Positions 1 to 11,719 of a stretch of DNA of 64,000 nt are shown here, piece after piece. The stretch is from Diploscapter coronatus (taxonomy: Eukaryota > Nematoda > Chromadorea > Rhabditida > Rhabditidae). The stretch spans positions 45,833,249 through 45,897,248 of the forward strand of contig OZ038423.1 in NCBI GenBank assembly GCA_964036155.1, in the 5' to 3' direction. Within the stretch, counting starts at the first letter, position 1. Every line of letters begins with the position of its first letter. The notes below the pieces were generated by a model. That model did not search any database. It was not told the origin of the DNA and saw nothing but the letters and a program-made list of their open reading frames with translations. A program made the position numbers and the translations under genes.

Positions 1-1
1 T

Positions 2-2515
2 CGCTGCCTGCACTGCAACATCGTGGTCCACGCCCAGTGCTCAAAGAGGGTGGTGAACACTTGCGGGCTGCCTGACCAATATGGAGTCCATTTCCTGGAA
101 AACAACACCTCGATGGCTGATGGACGCATGAACGGATGGCTGAAGGTGTTCAGGTACGGTATTCCAATATTCGAGTATCTTAGGATTACGATATTTTTAA
201 ACCTAGAACTAAATGAAGTTGCAGCTTTTTACCTAGATTTAATCTAACTATATATTATTTTATTCGAATTTTTAACCTAGATAAGTTCTATGTAGCTTTT
301 AATCTATGTTAATTTTATTCAAATTATTGATTTTTAGAGATGACTGCCCCTCTAAAACCTGGCAATCCATGTGGGCTGTCCTCGACAAAATGAAACTCGT
401 CTTCTATGATAACGACGCGATTGAAGCAGATCTCAAGGTAGCTCAGCCCAACATGAAGATCAACCTGGATTCTGAATCCTGGACGCTGAAAACGAACGTC
501 GTCGTGCCTTCTGAAGGCGGTATGCCGGGAGAGCACAACCGACTGACTCATAACATCATTCAGTTGAAGATGAACTGGTAGGATCCTTTTATCTTTCAAC
601 AAGAGGTCTTCTATTTTTAAAATGAAGATCCTTCGTTTTTTTTTAATGTAGGTTTTATATTTTAAAATAAGGTGCCTTCTATTTTAGCTACTCCATCTTC
701 CTTCTGGCGCCCTCCATCTCTGCCGCCACACGATGGATCGACATGCTTCAGAAGGCACACACCAAACGAATGATGCAAATGCAGAAGCCCGACTGTCTTT
801 CTGAACAGATCTGTGTCATGGTAAGGGGATCTTATATTTAGAAGAAAAAATCGTAATTTCAGACTCTCCAATCCCCGAACAATCTGGCTATCTTCTCCGT
901 TGCTCTCATTGATGATCTTCTACTTCTATGTGCCCAAACTGGGCTCTTCTATTCCACTCTGAATGGCCCGAGGCTTCCAATTCATATTCAGGGTATCAGC
1001 TCGATGACAGCGGTAAGTGATTATGCAGGTGAAAGTGAGCGCGCTTAGAGTGATTATTTGCAGATGGCGTGCATGGACGACATCAACTGCGTGGCGATGA
1101 TAATCGGCCCTAGCAGGAAGCTGTGTATCGCTCCAATTTCGACGATTGTCAAACAGGCCAAATCTGGAAACTCTCCAGCGGTACACCCTGATTCAATTGG
1201 ACCCTTCGAAAGACTGAATGTCCTACTCTATCATAGGGAGGAGGCCACTAACCAGAGGTAAAGATGTGAAAATTTCGGAAAAAGAACAAGCCTCATGATG
1301 AAGATCAGCTTCTCTTTCAGAAAGAGATTAAAACATTTCAGATACCTCTGCGTTGCCGACTACACTAACATTTACATCTTCAAGTACAACTCTTCCAAAG
1401 ATCTCTTTTCGCTTACTCAGGTAAGATTGGTCTCCTATGCTGGAAAGAGAGCAAAATTCCATCTTTCCAGACCCTGACTACCCGAGAGCCTGTCATCTGT
1501 ATGCAATCGGGTCTGGGAGGATTTTACTATGCGGCGGATTCATTCTATTTTGTTCCCCTGACCGAGCAAGGATCGATCGTTTCCAGGCCGATCTCGCAAA
1601 ATTCTGGCACCGATTATCCGGTCGCGATTCTGAACACCGATAAGGACGAGGTCCTGCTGGCTTGTCAGAGTAAGCAAAAATCATATGATATCATATTTTA
1701 AAATTTTCTTTAAATGACGTCATTTATTCATTTATTTTTTTCAAATATGAAATCAATTTTAAGTAGATTTTATGTGATATAGTTTGTAAAGATTCCTTAA
1801 AAGTGGTATTTTCACTGATTTCAAAAATGGTATTATTTTAACATCAATTTTTAGATCACGGTATCTTCTGCAACTCGTCCGGACAGGACACACGAAACGT
1901 GAAGATCGAGTGGGAGCAAATGCCTATGGAATTCGGTAAAACCTCAACAAATACCGTAACTTTAAAAATGAGCATTTTTCAGTTTTCACATCACCCTATC
2001 TCTACATAATTCACTATGACTCGATTGAAATTCTACAGTTGGCCACTAGGCAGGACAGGAATAGTGAGAGGTATACTGCAACTTGAAAATAGGGCACTGT
2101 AGATTATCATGCACCTAATTTAGCGTGCTGTCAGCGGAGCGCGAAGTTTTCTCCTGTCAGAATGCACATATCGTGGGTAAGCAGCCGAACGGAGACGTCT
2201 ACATTTCGATTTCCTCAGAAGACAGGACCGAACTACACAAATTCAATGCGATTAACAAGAGTACGACTTAAAATTAACAAAATTAGAATAAATAAATTTC
2301 TAAATTAGGGAAAAGTCATTAGCATAAACCTTAGAAAATCGAATAAATAACTCTTCTAAGTTAGTAATTAGTTTTTTTAAAATTAGTATAGTCTTAAGAA
2401 TTTGAATATTTTAGAAGGCACGCTCTCAAAGAAAAGAGCCTTCTCGTTCCAAGACACCCCCAAAGACACAGTGCTCAATCAGAAATCTAAATCTTCTTCA
2501 TCTTATCAGGCATAA
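2..2515 (+). CDS. Citron Rho-interacting kinase-type protein, C-terminal part (C1 end, PH, CNH domains)
   Basis: Multi-exon gene cut off by the left window edge. The first codons give the end of a C1 zinc-binding domain (cysteines in CLHC...H..C...C, residues about 1-22). A PH domain follows (exons at about 338-575 and 687-820, with WKxWQSMWAVLD-like and RWIDML segments). After it comes a citron-homology (CNH) beta-propeller domain, spread over exons from about 862 to 2270. The tail is short and Ser/Lys-rich, ending SSSSYQA and TAA at 2513-2515. Order C1-PH-CNH is that of citron kinase and of its nematode relatives, which act with Rho in cytokinesis. The kinase domain and coiled coil would lie upstream, so this window cannot show whether a kinase domain exists. 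Introns are short and end in TTTCAG. A polyadenylation signal lies 35 bp after the stop. Confidence 0.85.
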
Positions 2516-2549
2516 TCTATTATTTTATTCCTCTCGAAAATTTTAGATG

Positions 2550-2555
2550 AATAAA
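2550..2555 (+). terminator. AATAAA polyadenylation signal of the citron-type gene
   Basis: Canonical AATAAA hexamer 35 bp after the TAA stop, in AT-rich 3' UTR. Confidence 0.6.
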
Positions 2556-2808
2556 TATGATTCAAGAAGAATATTTGTAAATTTGTACAGCGATATAATG
2601 TTGTAGTACCAATTCGATCTTCATCAAGCTCAAGGCGTACAGACTTTGGGAAAATCCATAGTATTTTATGCTAATTTTCATTTGCAAACAAATCCTATTA
2701 GTTAGTACTTTATCACTAGGGTCTAGTATTCAATTGAAGATCATCCTTTAAGAGCCATTCCACGAATAAACAGAAAACTGTCAAAGGAGATCTGAGCAAT
2801 TGCAAAAG

Positions 2809-2909
2809 TGTTCCGAATCCGAACCAAACCTATATGGATGGATACACCCATGGGCTCTAATCACAAAAATGGGGAGACCAGACCCCGTCACCTAAAGTGG
2901 GCGAGGCTA
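2809..2909 (+). repeat. Left arm of a 100-bp inverted repeat flanking the F-box/Kelch gene
   Basis: This stretch matches the reverse complement of 5651-5750 over about 100 bp, including CCAAACC, ATGGATRRATACACCCATGGG, TAATCACAAAAA and GGGCGAGGCTA. The two copies stand in opposite orientation on either side of the Kelch gene. They could be two insertions of a short interspersed element or the ends of a larger unit. Confidence 0.75.
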
Positions 2910-3350
2910 GGAAAGGATCAAAGTGGATATTTTCGAGGGGTGTGTTAACATAAGTTGACCAATTTTCGATATGCCATCAATTATTTATTGTTTTCCTTGA
3001 ATTTATTTGATCGCATTTAAAACAATGGAATTTTCTGGTAATGACGTTGTTGCAAATAATGGAGAGTAAATGACAGGATCAGAGCTGTCTGAAATTCGAA
3101 AAAGATCGAACTTTAACCTAACTTGAACTGAACTGAACTTCCAGACAATTCGAAGTTCAGTTCAGTTCGTACAACCCTGATTAAAAGGAATATTTATTTT
3201 AGCTACAATTATCCCTCATCACTTTTGGATGTCTTCGAGAGTTATCTCTATCATGATTATCGAATTAGAATGTACGAAAGTGAATAAAGATACTTTTTAT
3301 TAAAGTCGTATGAAAGTTACGAAAAATTGAATGCATTAAAATTGAAGATT

Positions 3351-4763
3351 TCAGATATTAAATTCTCCGACGTCACGCCATTTATTCGTTTGTGGATCGT
3401 ATTCCTCGATTGAATTACAGAAATTCTTAGGTCCAAATTCTTGATATCTAGGTTAACAAATATTTCGTGTAAAGATATGCAAAATTTCAGCTTACCCTCC
3501 GACTGCATACAACTTCCCGTTAGTGGCAACGAGTGAAGGAGAATATCTTGCATGATTCATATCAGCGATTTGAGAAGTTCGGCTCCTAGAAAAATCATCG
3601 GGACATCGGTTAGAAAAGATCAATTTTGTCTATCTTTTTTTCTCTTCATACTATTTCTTAGAGTATCTGGTGTCTTTTTCTAACCAGTATCTTGATGTCC
3701 CGGTGACTTTTTCTAGGAGCCAAGAAAATTGACTTTCAACTGGAGCTGAGGGGTCGAAACACAGACAGGATCTTAATATCCAATCATCCCTAAATAGATA
3801 ATGATGCATTATTTATCATACAAAATTAAACCATTTCGACCCTCTACTTATATAAATTCTTCCATTTAGCGATGCAACTCCGAAAGAAGATTGGTTTTTT
3901 AGGATCTCTCCAATTTCAATCCATTCCCGCTCATCGTCTGATAATCGATATATCTTATTACTAGTATATCCATCAATAACTGAATATTCATAATTATAAT
4001 AATGAGCATGCTATAATGTGACCGTATAAAATCCCATCGCATGTTATTGCTTGAGCCTCCCTAGTTGGAAGAGGAAAAGCAGGTCCTGTTTGCCATTTTC
4101 CATCTATTAAAACCTGAATAAATTATTTCATGGACTTTCATTCGATCTTCTTACATCAACGCGATTCGCGCGTAGATATGTTTTAGGATCTATTCCACCC
4201 AAATAATACAATCTGTCTTTAAAATAAGCCACAAATGCAGCCCTACGCCATTCAGGAGGATCTGGTCCTGCAAAAGATGCAATAAAATTAAACCAATCTA
4301 TTGGCTTTTGTAATGTTACCTCTAGTAATTTTCCGAGTATTCAGGTCAAACATTTCAAACGATTTTTTATAAGATTCAATTGCGAACATCTAAATTTTAC
4401 AAAATTTTCAATGCCAAATAAAATAATCTACCTTATCTTTCGTAATTGCTACTTGATGTGATTCATAATTATAGGTAAATTTCGCAATCTGCTCAACAGA
4501 GTTAGTATGCGAATCAAACAGACAAATTCTTCCTTGTCTAATATCGTTGTTGTTATAAGGCACTAAATACTAAAATTAAATTTCGCTCATACAAGAAATA
4601 TTTTCCTACGATAGAATAAAGTTTTCCTTTCGAGCGCTTTCGGCAGATATTTCTTGATTATTTGCATCGTCCGTTTATTAGTCCAGGCCAACTGTCCCAG
4701 GTCTTTGAATTCGGGATATTCGCAGATCAACAATATAATTTCGACTGGTAGATTGGCTAACAT
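3351..4763 (-). CDS. F-box-like/Kelch-repeat protein, probably disrupted by a MITE
   Basis: The minus-strand gene starts MLANLPVEIILLICEYPEF, an F-box-like sequence (LPxEIILxI...DLxxLxxTNKR). Short exons carrying Kelch blades follow: GRICLFDSHTNSVEQI, RLYYLGG, ILYVIDG, RIYISRG, KLYAVGG and NSIEEYDPQTNKW, about six blades. The stop is TGA at 3351-3353. Introns are 43-50 nt; one has an unusual GTCACA donor, also seen at the same place in the Kelch copies at 51.6-53.9 kb. F-box/Kelch proteins usually recruit substrates to SCF ubiquitin ligases; that role is inferred. A 141-bp inverted-repeat element at 3581-3721 sits inside what is one exon in the other copies. I found no splice pair that removes it and keeps the frame, so the gene may be a recent pseudogene or make a truncated product. 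Confidence 0.65.
3581..3721. mobile_element. 141-bp MITE-like inverted-repeat insertion inside the Kelch gene
   Basis: The ends are inverted repeats starting GGCTCCTAGAAAAA with a shared CGGGACATC core and GGTTAGAAAA inner part. Aligning the Kelch copies at 52.98 kb and 51.82 kb shows no counterpart, so this is an insertion. It brings in-frame stops to the Kelch reading frame. Confidence 0.7.
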
Positions 4764-6563
4764 CTTTGTTAAGAGACCTAAACAATCATCACAGTATTAT
4801 TTCGAAATGGAGATAGTAAAAGAGTTGATTGAATGAGAAAGTCTCCAATTAATGATTTGAAAGTAGAAGTACCCCTATTTAAATAATATATCAAGTTGAA
4901 ATATACAAATTGAAGCTAAAAATAAGTGAGGAAAAAAAGAAAAGTGACCATTCATGGAAGACGAGAATTGAGAACTGAATGAGAAGGATAAAGAAGTTGG
5001 CAAGTGGATCTTTGGGTCACTTACTCGGTATTTTCTGTATCTTTTCATGCACTATTTCCTCTTCATTGATTATGCAGGTGATTTTTGGAGGTGTATCGTG
5101 GCCACTTTCAAAAAGCCTTTGGGTTAAAATTATCTTCACATTTATGATCGTAGTCTGGCGAGTGTGGATGAAGTAGAATTGAGCGGGATCTAGATTGGGG
5201 AAAAAATTAAAGTTTTAAACTTCATAAACCTTATGTTATGATGATCAGATCTGAAAGATCATTAAACAGGCACGACAGAAGTAGATGAAATGATGATGTC
5301 GGTCAATTTACCGGGTGCTTAAGAGTGCACAGATCTATAGGGGACTTAAGTCAAGATTTCTTTATGGCCAACCCGTCATAATACTTCCCTCAATTTTGTA
5401 TCTTTAACCAGAAATTTCAAAATTCTGAGAAAAATCCTACAATATATGTATACCAATCGATAGAGCTTGAAAACTAAGCAACTTTTGTGAAGACACTATG
5501 ATCTCCTATTATGGTATGCGTGGTACGGTTATTTGAATGGGTCTAGCTGGTGAAAATGGCAAAAATTTTCGAAAATCTTTTATAGCAAGTTTTCTTTATA
5601 CCTTCCGAAATCTTTCAAATCGTCAAAACTCCTAACTTTTACCCCACACGTAGCCTCGCCCTCTTTTGGGGGCGGGGCCTGGCCTCTCCGTTTTTGTGAT
5701 TAGGGCCCATGGGTGTATTCATCCATATGGGTTTGGTTCGAACCCAGGACACAAAAAATTGGCATACCGAAACTTATAGAATTTGTGCAAATTCTTGAGA
5801 AAGTGGTTATTTTATCTCTTTTAAGGCATAAATCATAATTCGCTGAGGTATGATATTTACTTTCAAATGAAATGACACTTATTTTTGTCTTATTCAAATT
5901 TTTCAGTGGTTTTCGCATGGATAAAAGACTACCAGAAAACAATGAAATTAGAGATAATTGGTAAATGAGAGAGTGCGAAAGAAGAAAAAAGACATAGAGA
6001 TTTGCCAAAAGAGGACGCCGCTAGAAAGACATCAAAGGATTTCTTCCTCTCCTCTTTTTCCATACTATTTCTCGTCAGTTTTCTTTCTCTAACATTTTCC
6101 CTTACCTTCACTATTTCCCTATCTTTTCTTTCTCCGACTCTATTTCTTTCTCTGCGCCTTCTATTAAAACCTCTATCTCTCACCACATGCCGCCTTTATG
6201 TATGGACGCTACTTGGCTATTTGTCCCTTATGTTTTACCCCCATATCTTTCAGAAGTTTAGACTTTGATTTGGGTTTTGGGTTTAAACTTAAACTTTTCA
6301 GTTTTAAATCATCTTTAAAGTTTTATTATTTCTTTAAACTATCTTGATTTAACACGATTATCGATGTATTGATTGGCTGATTGATTAAAGATCTTTGTAA
6401 TTCAATAGCCACTTGTTGGTTTGATATCGATTCAAACTAAGTCTTCGTGTTACAGCGATAGGTCTTAATTTTCATAAACAAATTATATTTTGCTTAAAGT
6501 TTCGAATTTCAGGCTAACATTGATAAGATCACCTAGTTTCCTCGATTTTAAATTGACATATAA
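4764..6563. other. Intergenic region between the divergent F-box/Kelch and APC-like genes
   Basis: No convincing coding exon. Bases 4840-5000 resemble 61730-61880, upstream of the second Hsp70 gene, for example the shared AAATAAGTGAGGAA block and the shared GAATTGAGAACTGAATGAGAA block. The right arm of the 100-bp inverted repeat lies at 5651-5750. A pyrimidine-rich tract at about 6040-6180 lies upstream of the APC-like start. Confidence 0.6.
5651..5750 (-). repeat. Right arm of the 100-bp inverted repeat flanking the F-box/Kelch gene
   Basis: Reverse complement of 2809-2909 with scattered mismatches. It contains GGTTCGAACCC, which resembles a tRNA B-box, so a tRNA-derived SINE is possible. 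I could not see a matching A-box or a tRNA fold. Confidence 0.7.
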
Positions 6564-9500
6564 ATGACCCTAAGCGATGACGATTCTACCACTGAGGATA
6601 TACCGGGTCCGTCGTGTTCTGAAAGCTTAGGGAGGCCTCAGTTTGAAAATCAGGTTATAATTAAAGTAGTAGCTAAATTTGATAATTTATTCCAGAGAAT
6701 AATCGATGTCGAAGCTGAAATCTCCTTATTATTGGCGCCTCTGAACTTTGAAGAACGACGAAAATTCAAGGTTACGAAAGAAGATGCTCTTCAGCTCGAT
6801 CAAATCCACCAGCAAATATTCGCAATCATATCTGGTCAACGGGAGCTCGTGCCGCAGAGGTATGTGTTGCAAGAAATAACCCAGCACCTCTAACCAAATG
6901 AGCTGTTCGATCACCATCAATATACTTCAGATATCGTCGTCTAAAGGACGCCTTCGATCATTCGAAGTGTGTTAGGGAACAGGTTAATTCTTATTTTCTA
7001 ATTCCGAATTCATATATTCCTTCAGATCTACATTCTACGAGGGGATGCCAGCGCTGTCGAGGACAGAGAGTGCACCACGACGTATCTAAACCGGCTTTCT
7101 AACGCGTTAAATAGTATCGTCGACGCTTCATTCGATGAGGAGTACAGGAAAAGCGCTATTTTACTGGGTCAGTTATTATGGAATAGCTAAAATTAGCATG
7201 TGTTACTATTCAGGACTAGTGGATGGCCTAGCTGAAGTGCTAATTCTGGAAGTTCAAGTCTTCAAAGTCAACCTGAAATCTAACGAGCATCGTTCGATAA
7301 GAAAGTCGATAGCTAACGGCCTGACGAACCTGACGTTCAAACAGCCACTTTCCAAGAAGCGACTATGTCTTTACAACAGATTCATCGACACCGTGGTGCT
7401 GATCATCGAAAATGCTCCGAATTTGGTCCAGGTAAACAACTAGTTAGTTTATTGTAATTGCGCTTAACGTCAATTTTATCTTCCGTTAAGTTAGTGGTGT
7501 TGTACCATAACTTTTTCACGCTATTGGATGCATAACATAGCGATGTATTCGAAGTTTCTTCAAGCAAAATCTAGGAATATATCTGTACATTTGAGATTTC
7601 ATATATGCGATTATTTAAAAATCGATATATTCTGAGATTCAATTGATTATACCTTTATTGCGATCTAAGCGCATAGGCAACAGCTGACGCGTCCTGCGCA
7701 AGAGAGAATTGGATAGAAAAAGTATAGGATCAAAGACCTTTGACTTATCCGCGCAGTATTACAGCATATCTCTAATCTAGCATTGAATAATGAGGAATAT
7801 GAAATGCCGAAATTTATAAAACGAATATTTACATAATCAGTTCATAAATATGCTTTTTGTAAATTATGAAATTAAAATATTAGGAATATGCTAATTTCAG
7901 GTCTACGCAAGTATCATTCGAAATCTGTCCTGGAAGGCCGAGGATGAACTTGCGGGTGCTCGGTTGTCTTCATGCGTGCCCGCACTTGCGATGGCTCTAG
8001 TCAGAGCGCATAGTCAAAGTGATAAACTCTGCGTTCAGGTATGAAAGTTATCCCTGAAAATCTTGATTACTGTAATCTTTAGGCTACTCTTTGTGCACTA
8101 TGGAATCTGGCGTCACATTCGAATAACAATAAAGCGACCATTTGTAACACGCCGCATTGCCTGCAAGTACTGGCTATGCTACTGGATTGTGACCCAGCTA
8201 AAGCAGTAAGCTTTAAATAAAATTACTAATTTTTGAAGTCCACAAAATTCACTGACCACTAATTTTAAAAGCGAATCAATGTTAGTATATGGGACGAAAA
8301 TTTTTGTGACATCTATCATGGCATCCTTCTTTCGAAACTCGAAAAATCTATTTTCAACGTTATTTTTCTTTAAAATCCACGAATAGTCCAGAAAAATAAA
8401 ATGTTCAATTTTTGACAAAAATTGCTATTTTAGTCGAGTGTCGAAAGCGCTTCGGGGATTCTGAAATACGTGACACAATATCTCTCGACTACATCTACAC
8501 ACTTGGACGTACGACCTGAGCTTGTTAGAAGACTATTGGATCTTCTATTTGACGGAAGCTTCACCACGATCACCAATGCTTTGGGGGCACTGACAAATCT
8601 AGTCGTGAAAGATCCGCATCTCCAGGTATTTTCATTGTGGAATTTCATATGTCAATGAACTTTAAATATCCGGATTTCAAAAATCTATATCTTAGAACCT
8701 GATCCGACACAATGCTCGCGCCATGCAACAATTGAACTCTTTACGGAACTGCGCTAGGGACGACATTCGAGGCGCTGTAAAGAATATCCTCAACCACATC
8801 AATCAACCCAGCTCTACAAGATATGGAGGTAGCTGTTTAAATTTTAAAATAATTATAGTTTACCTTAATTTTTGAATATTAATCTAATATTAAAATTTAA
8901 AATAATTAAGTACCAAAATTTATTGCACTCTAAAGGCGAAATTTGACGAATTCCCTCTAGAAATTTCTATTTGAATTAAGAAATTAGCATATTTTTATCG
9001 TTCTTAAATTTGTCTAACTCCTAATTTAGGCATGTCCTATTCGTATATGGACCAGAACTCGATGTCCATGCAGTCCTCAGCAGATCGATTCAACTACCCT
9101 CCCATGCATCCATCTCAGACCATCTCTCCCAGGCTTTTACCTCTGAGGATGAACCGACCTAGTCCTGGAGCCTCGGGAATCCCTATGATTCAACCATTTG
9201 AGGGACGATCCGCCAGTCTTCCGAGATACCTGCACAATACTCAACGACAGAATGAGTAGGGGACTATGTTATTCTAAGTTCAAGAAAATAATTTATACAT
9301 TTTTCCCTTATATCTTTTTAAACTAAGGATTGTCAAATAGACGAATGTAAAGTTTTTATAAGAAATTTTCCAGAAGTCACCTGTCCCCAAGAGGTGGTTT
9401 CAATATGGGCCCAATACGTCAGCAACAAAACCAGGAGCTGCAAAATAAAGATCCGGAGCAGGAGCATCCCGACATCGACCTCAATGAAGCCAGCGAATCT

Positions 9501-11245
9501 ATTCTGTGTACGAGAGGAGGGTCGACATCCTCAATCAACAATCTCTCTGAACAGCCGGTAGGGGCTTCATAGGTCCGGATTTATAATATCCAGTGCGTCT
9601 TTAGAGCGGTGGATGGTGCTCTACTGCTGAAACCGAACGCAGTAGCGCAAGGCTTTCTCCTGTATCCCTATCTGAGCTACCTTCATCTCCAACACTTTGT
9701 GGTGGTAAAAAATCTTTAAAACCCCAGAAAATTCACAATGTATTTTCAGTGATGAACCAGCCCCAGCTACCTCTATCTCAAACTGATCAGACCGGAACAG
9801 AGATGGGAAAGAATCAGAACGAGGCAGGAGGCAGTACGGCTTCCACAGCGCTAGTTGCGGACCAAGTCACACCAACAGTGGGTCAGGTCGGACCTGGCCG
9901 AATCTCGGACATGCATCCGGGGTATCAGCCCATGATCATACCTATGATCTCTCAGGATGTGCAAAATCAATCGTATCATGGACCAAATGCTATTGATAGT
10001 CCGGGTAAGAAAATAAAGCACTGATGGAGATCAGTTTTTCTATTGAAAAGAGGTCAAGAGTTCATGAAAAGATATCGAATTTTCGAGAAAATAGATTAGT
10101 ATTTCGTTAAAAGAGATCAATTTCCTTAAAAAGTGATCGGTCTTCAGACGATAATCTCCCCGCACCTTCTATGGGCGACGATTTCTACGCTACCCTACAA
10201 ATGGATGTGGATCTATTAACGAGATCCATCGAATCAGCCCTGCCGACGTCGAATTTCAATTCACCTGGAGGCCAGCATCACTCGCGAAGACGGTATCAGA
10301 GGAGCGACGAGGTGAACACGAGTTCCAGAAGGCATTCCGGAAGCAGGAGAAGCGGAGGAGCGGTTCAGACTGGTATGGATTCTAGGAAAAAATGAACAAT
10401 TACTGAAACTCAGCTTTTTCTTGGAAAATAACAAATTTTTCTGAAAATAAATACTTTTTCAGACAACGAAAGACTCTTGAGAGAAGCAATTCTCTCCGAA
10501 ATGCCACAACAAAACGGCCAACAAATAACGACGCCGAAGGGATCAAAAAACGCGTGGGGCGACTTCTGTGAGACAGAAAAATCTAGGTATTCTTGAAAAG
10601 GAATCAGGAGTTTTTGAAAAAAGATCAACTCTAGCAAGCGAAGGGACACAGTGGGTCGCCCGGAGAAAAACGCGTTCGATGACGGTCCCTTCAACGATAA
10701 CGACATGTCTTCTGATAGGTAAAACCTAGGCTCCGCCCATTTTTTCCGATTCTTATGCGACACTTTTGCAGTTCGATCAGCAGTACGGTAGATCTATCGA
10801 TTCCAACTGACTGCAATGGAGACGATCTGATTGTCGATTGCAAGTTAGCCATGAAAAGGAAGACGAAACCACCCGCAAGTCACCTGCCCCTACCCGCAAA
10901 CCATGCGAAAACTACCCTGAGGATTACGGTACTCCAATTTCTTATCTATATTTTTAAGTATGATAACTTCAGAGATCTCCTGCGGCGCGAAAATTTCAAA
11001 TGAATCAGAATAATTCGAGTTCGAATAAAATCGCCGCTACCATATCTCCGTATAACTACGAGAAGAGTGCGTTGAATGTAAGGGAAATTCGCATGAATTT
11101 GGGGAATTAGAAATATTTTAAGAACCGACCTCAGAATAGCATTCAAGCAACGACAACGTCTAATACTTCGAATACGAACTCGACAAAGAACAATAGTTCT
11201 ACAATTCAATCTAATCCGAAACAAATGTTGGTCACGACAGTTTAA
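6564..11245 (+). CDS. apr-1: APC / APR-1-like armadillo protein of the Wnt pathway
   Basis: About 18 exons, roughly 950 residues by my exon estimate. The middle holds armadillo repeats typical of APC: NLSWKAEDELAGA and CALWNLASHSNNNKATIC (exons 7902-8205), a further repeat with NALGALTNLVVKDP (8434-8625), then AMQQLNSLRNCARDD. The C-terminal half is low-complexity (Q, S, N, P). It contains two SAMP-like Axin-binding candidates, IESALPTSN near 10215-10250 and DDLIVDCKLAMKRKT near 10825-10870. The protein ends QMLVTTV, a class I PDZ ligand like the VTSV end of vertebrate APC. APC proteins scaffold beta-catenin destruction and bind Axin; the nematode APR-1 has the same role. It is far shorter than human APC. 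The start is the first ATG of an open exon after an upstream acceptor-like AG. AATAAA lies at 11404. Confidence 0.85.
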
Positions 11246-11719
11246 AAATTAAATTTGCGGATTTTCGAAATTATTAGATTTTTTCTTTCGTAGATTATTT
11301 TATTTAGATGATGATATTCTCTTGAATATGACTCAACGAAATTTACACGGGATGCGTTTTTATTTTATTTTTCATTACGAAGTTGTGTAGGAATTTTTTC
11401 GAGAATAAATCGTTTTTCTCTATTGTATTTTTCCGAAATTGCCATAGTCAACTGAAACATAGGGAAGGCATGACGCAAGCCTTCGTATTATGGTTTGCTT
11501 ATCATTGAATTATCACCATGTCATATCGATTTTCCTCTAAATTGCATAAATTCTAAGATTCCCTGTATCTAAATACAAATCTAAACTTTAAGCCCCACCC
11601 CTTTTTCTACGTTCTGCTTTTGCAGATTCCTCGGATAATCTATAACTATATGTGCATATACTCTAAGGCTTATAGCTATTGAATAGACTACTTTTTCATT
11701 TTAATTAACTTTTTTCAGA
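11246..11719. other. Intergenic: APC-like 3' UTR and upstream of the next gene
   Basis: It contains the polyadenylation signal at 11404-11409 and a TTTTTTCAG acceptor at 11711-11718, one base before the next ATG. The acceptor fits spliced-leader trans-splicing. Nothing else is recognised. Confidence 0.5.
11404..11409 (+). terminator. AATAAA polyadenylation signal of the APC-like gene
   Basis: AATAAA hexamer about 160 bp after the TAA stop, in an AT-rich 3' region. Confidence 0.45.

Noticed and set aside
5700..5750. Possible tRNA gene around GGTTCGAACCC
   Set aside because: The sequence belongs to the 100-bp inverted repeat and shows no acceptor stem or A-box; kept only as a possible SINE.
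6002..6268. 88-codon Ser/Leu/Phe-rich ORF
   Set aside because: Product of a pyrimidine-rich tract; no homology or splice context.
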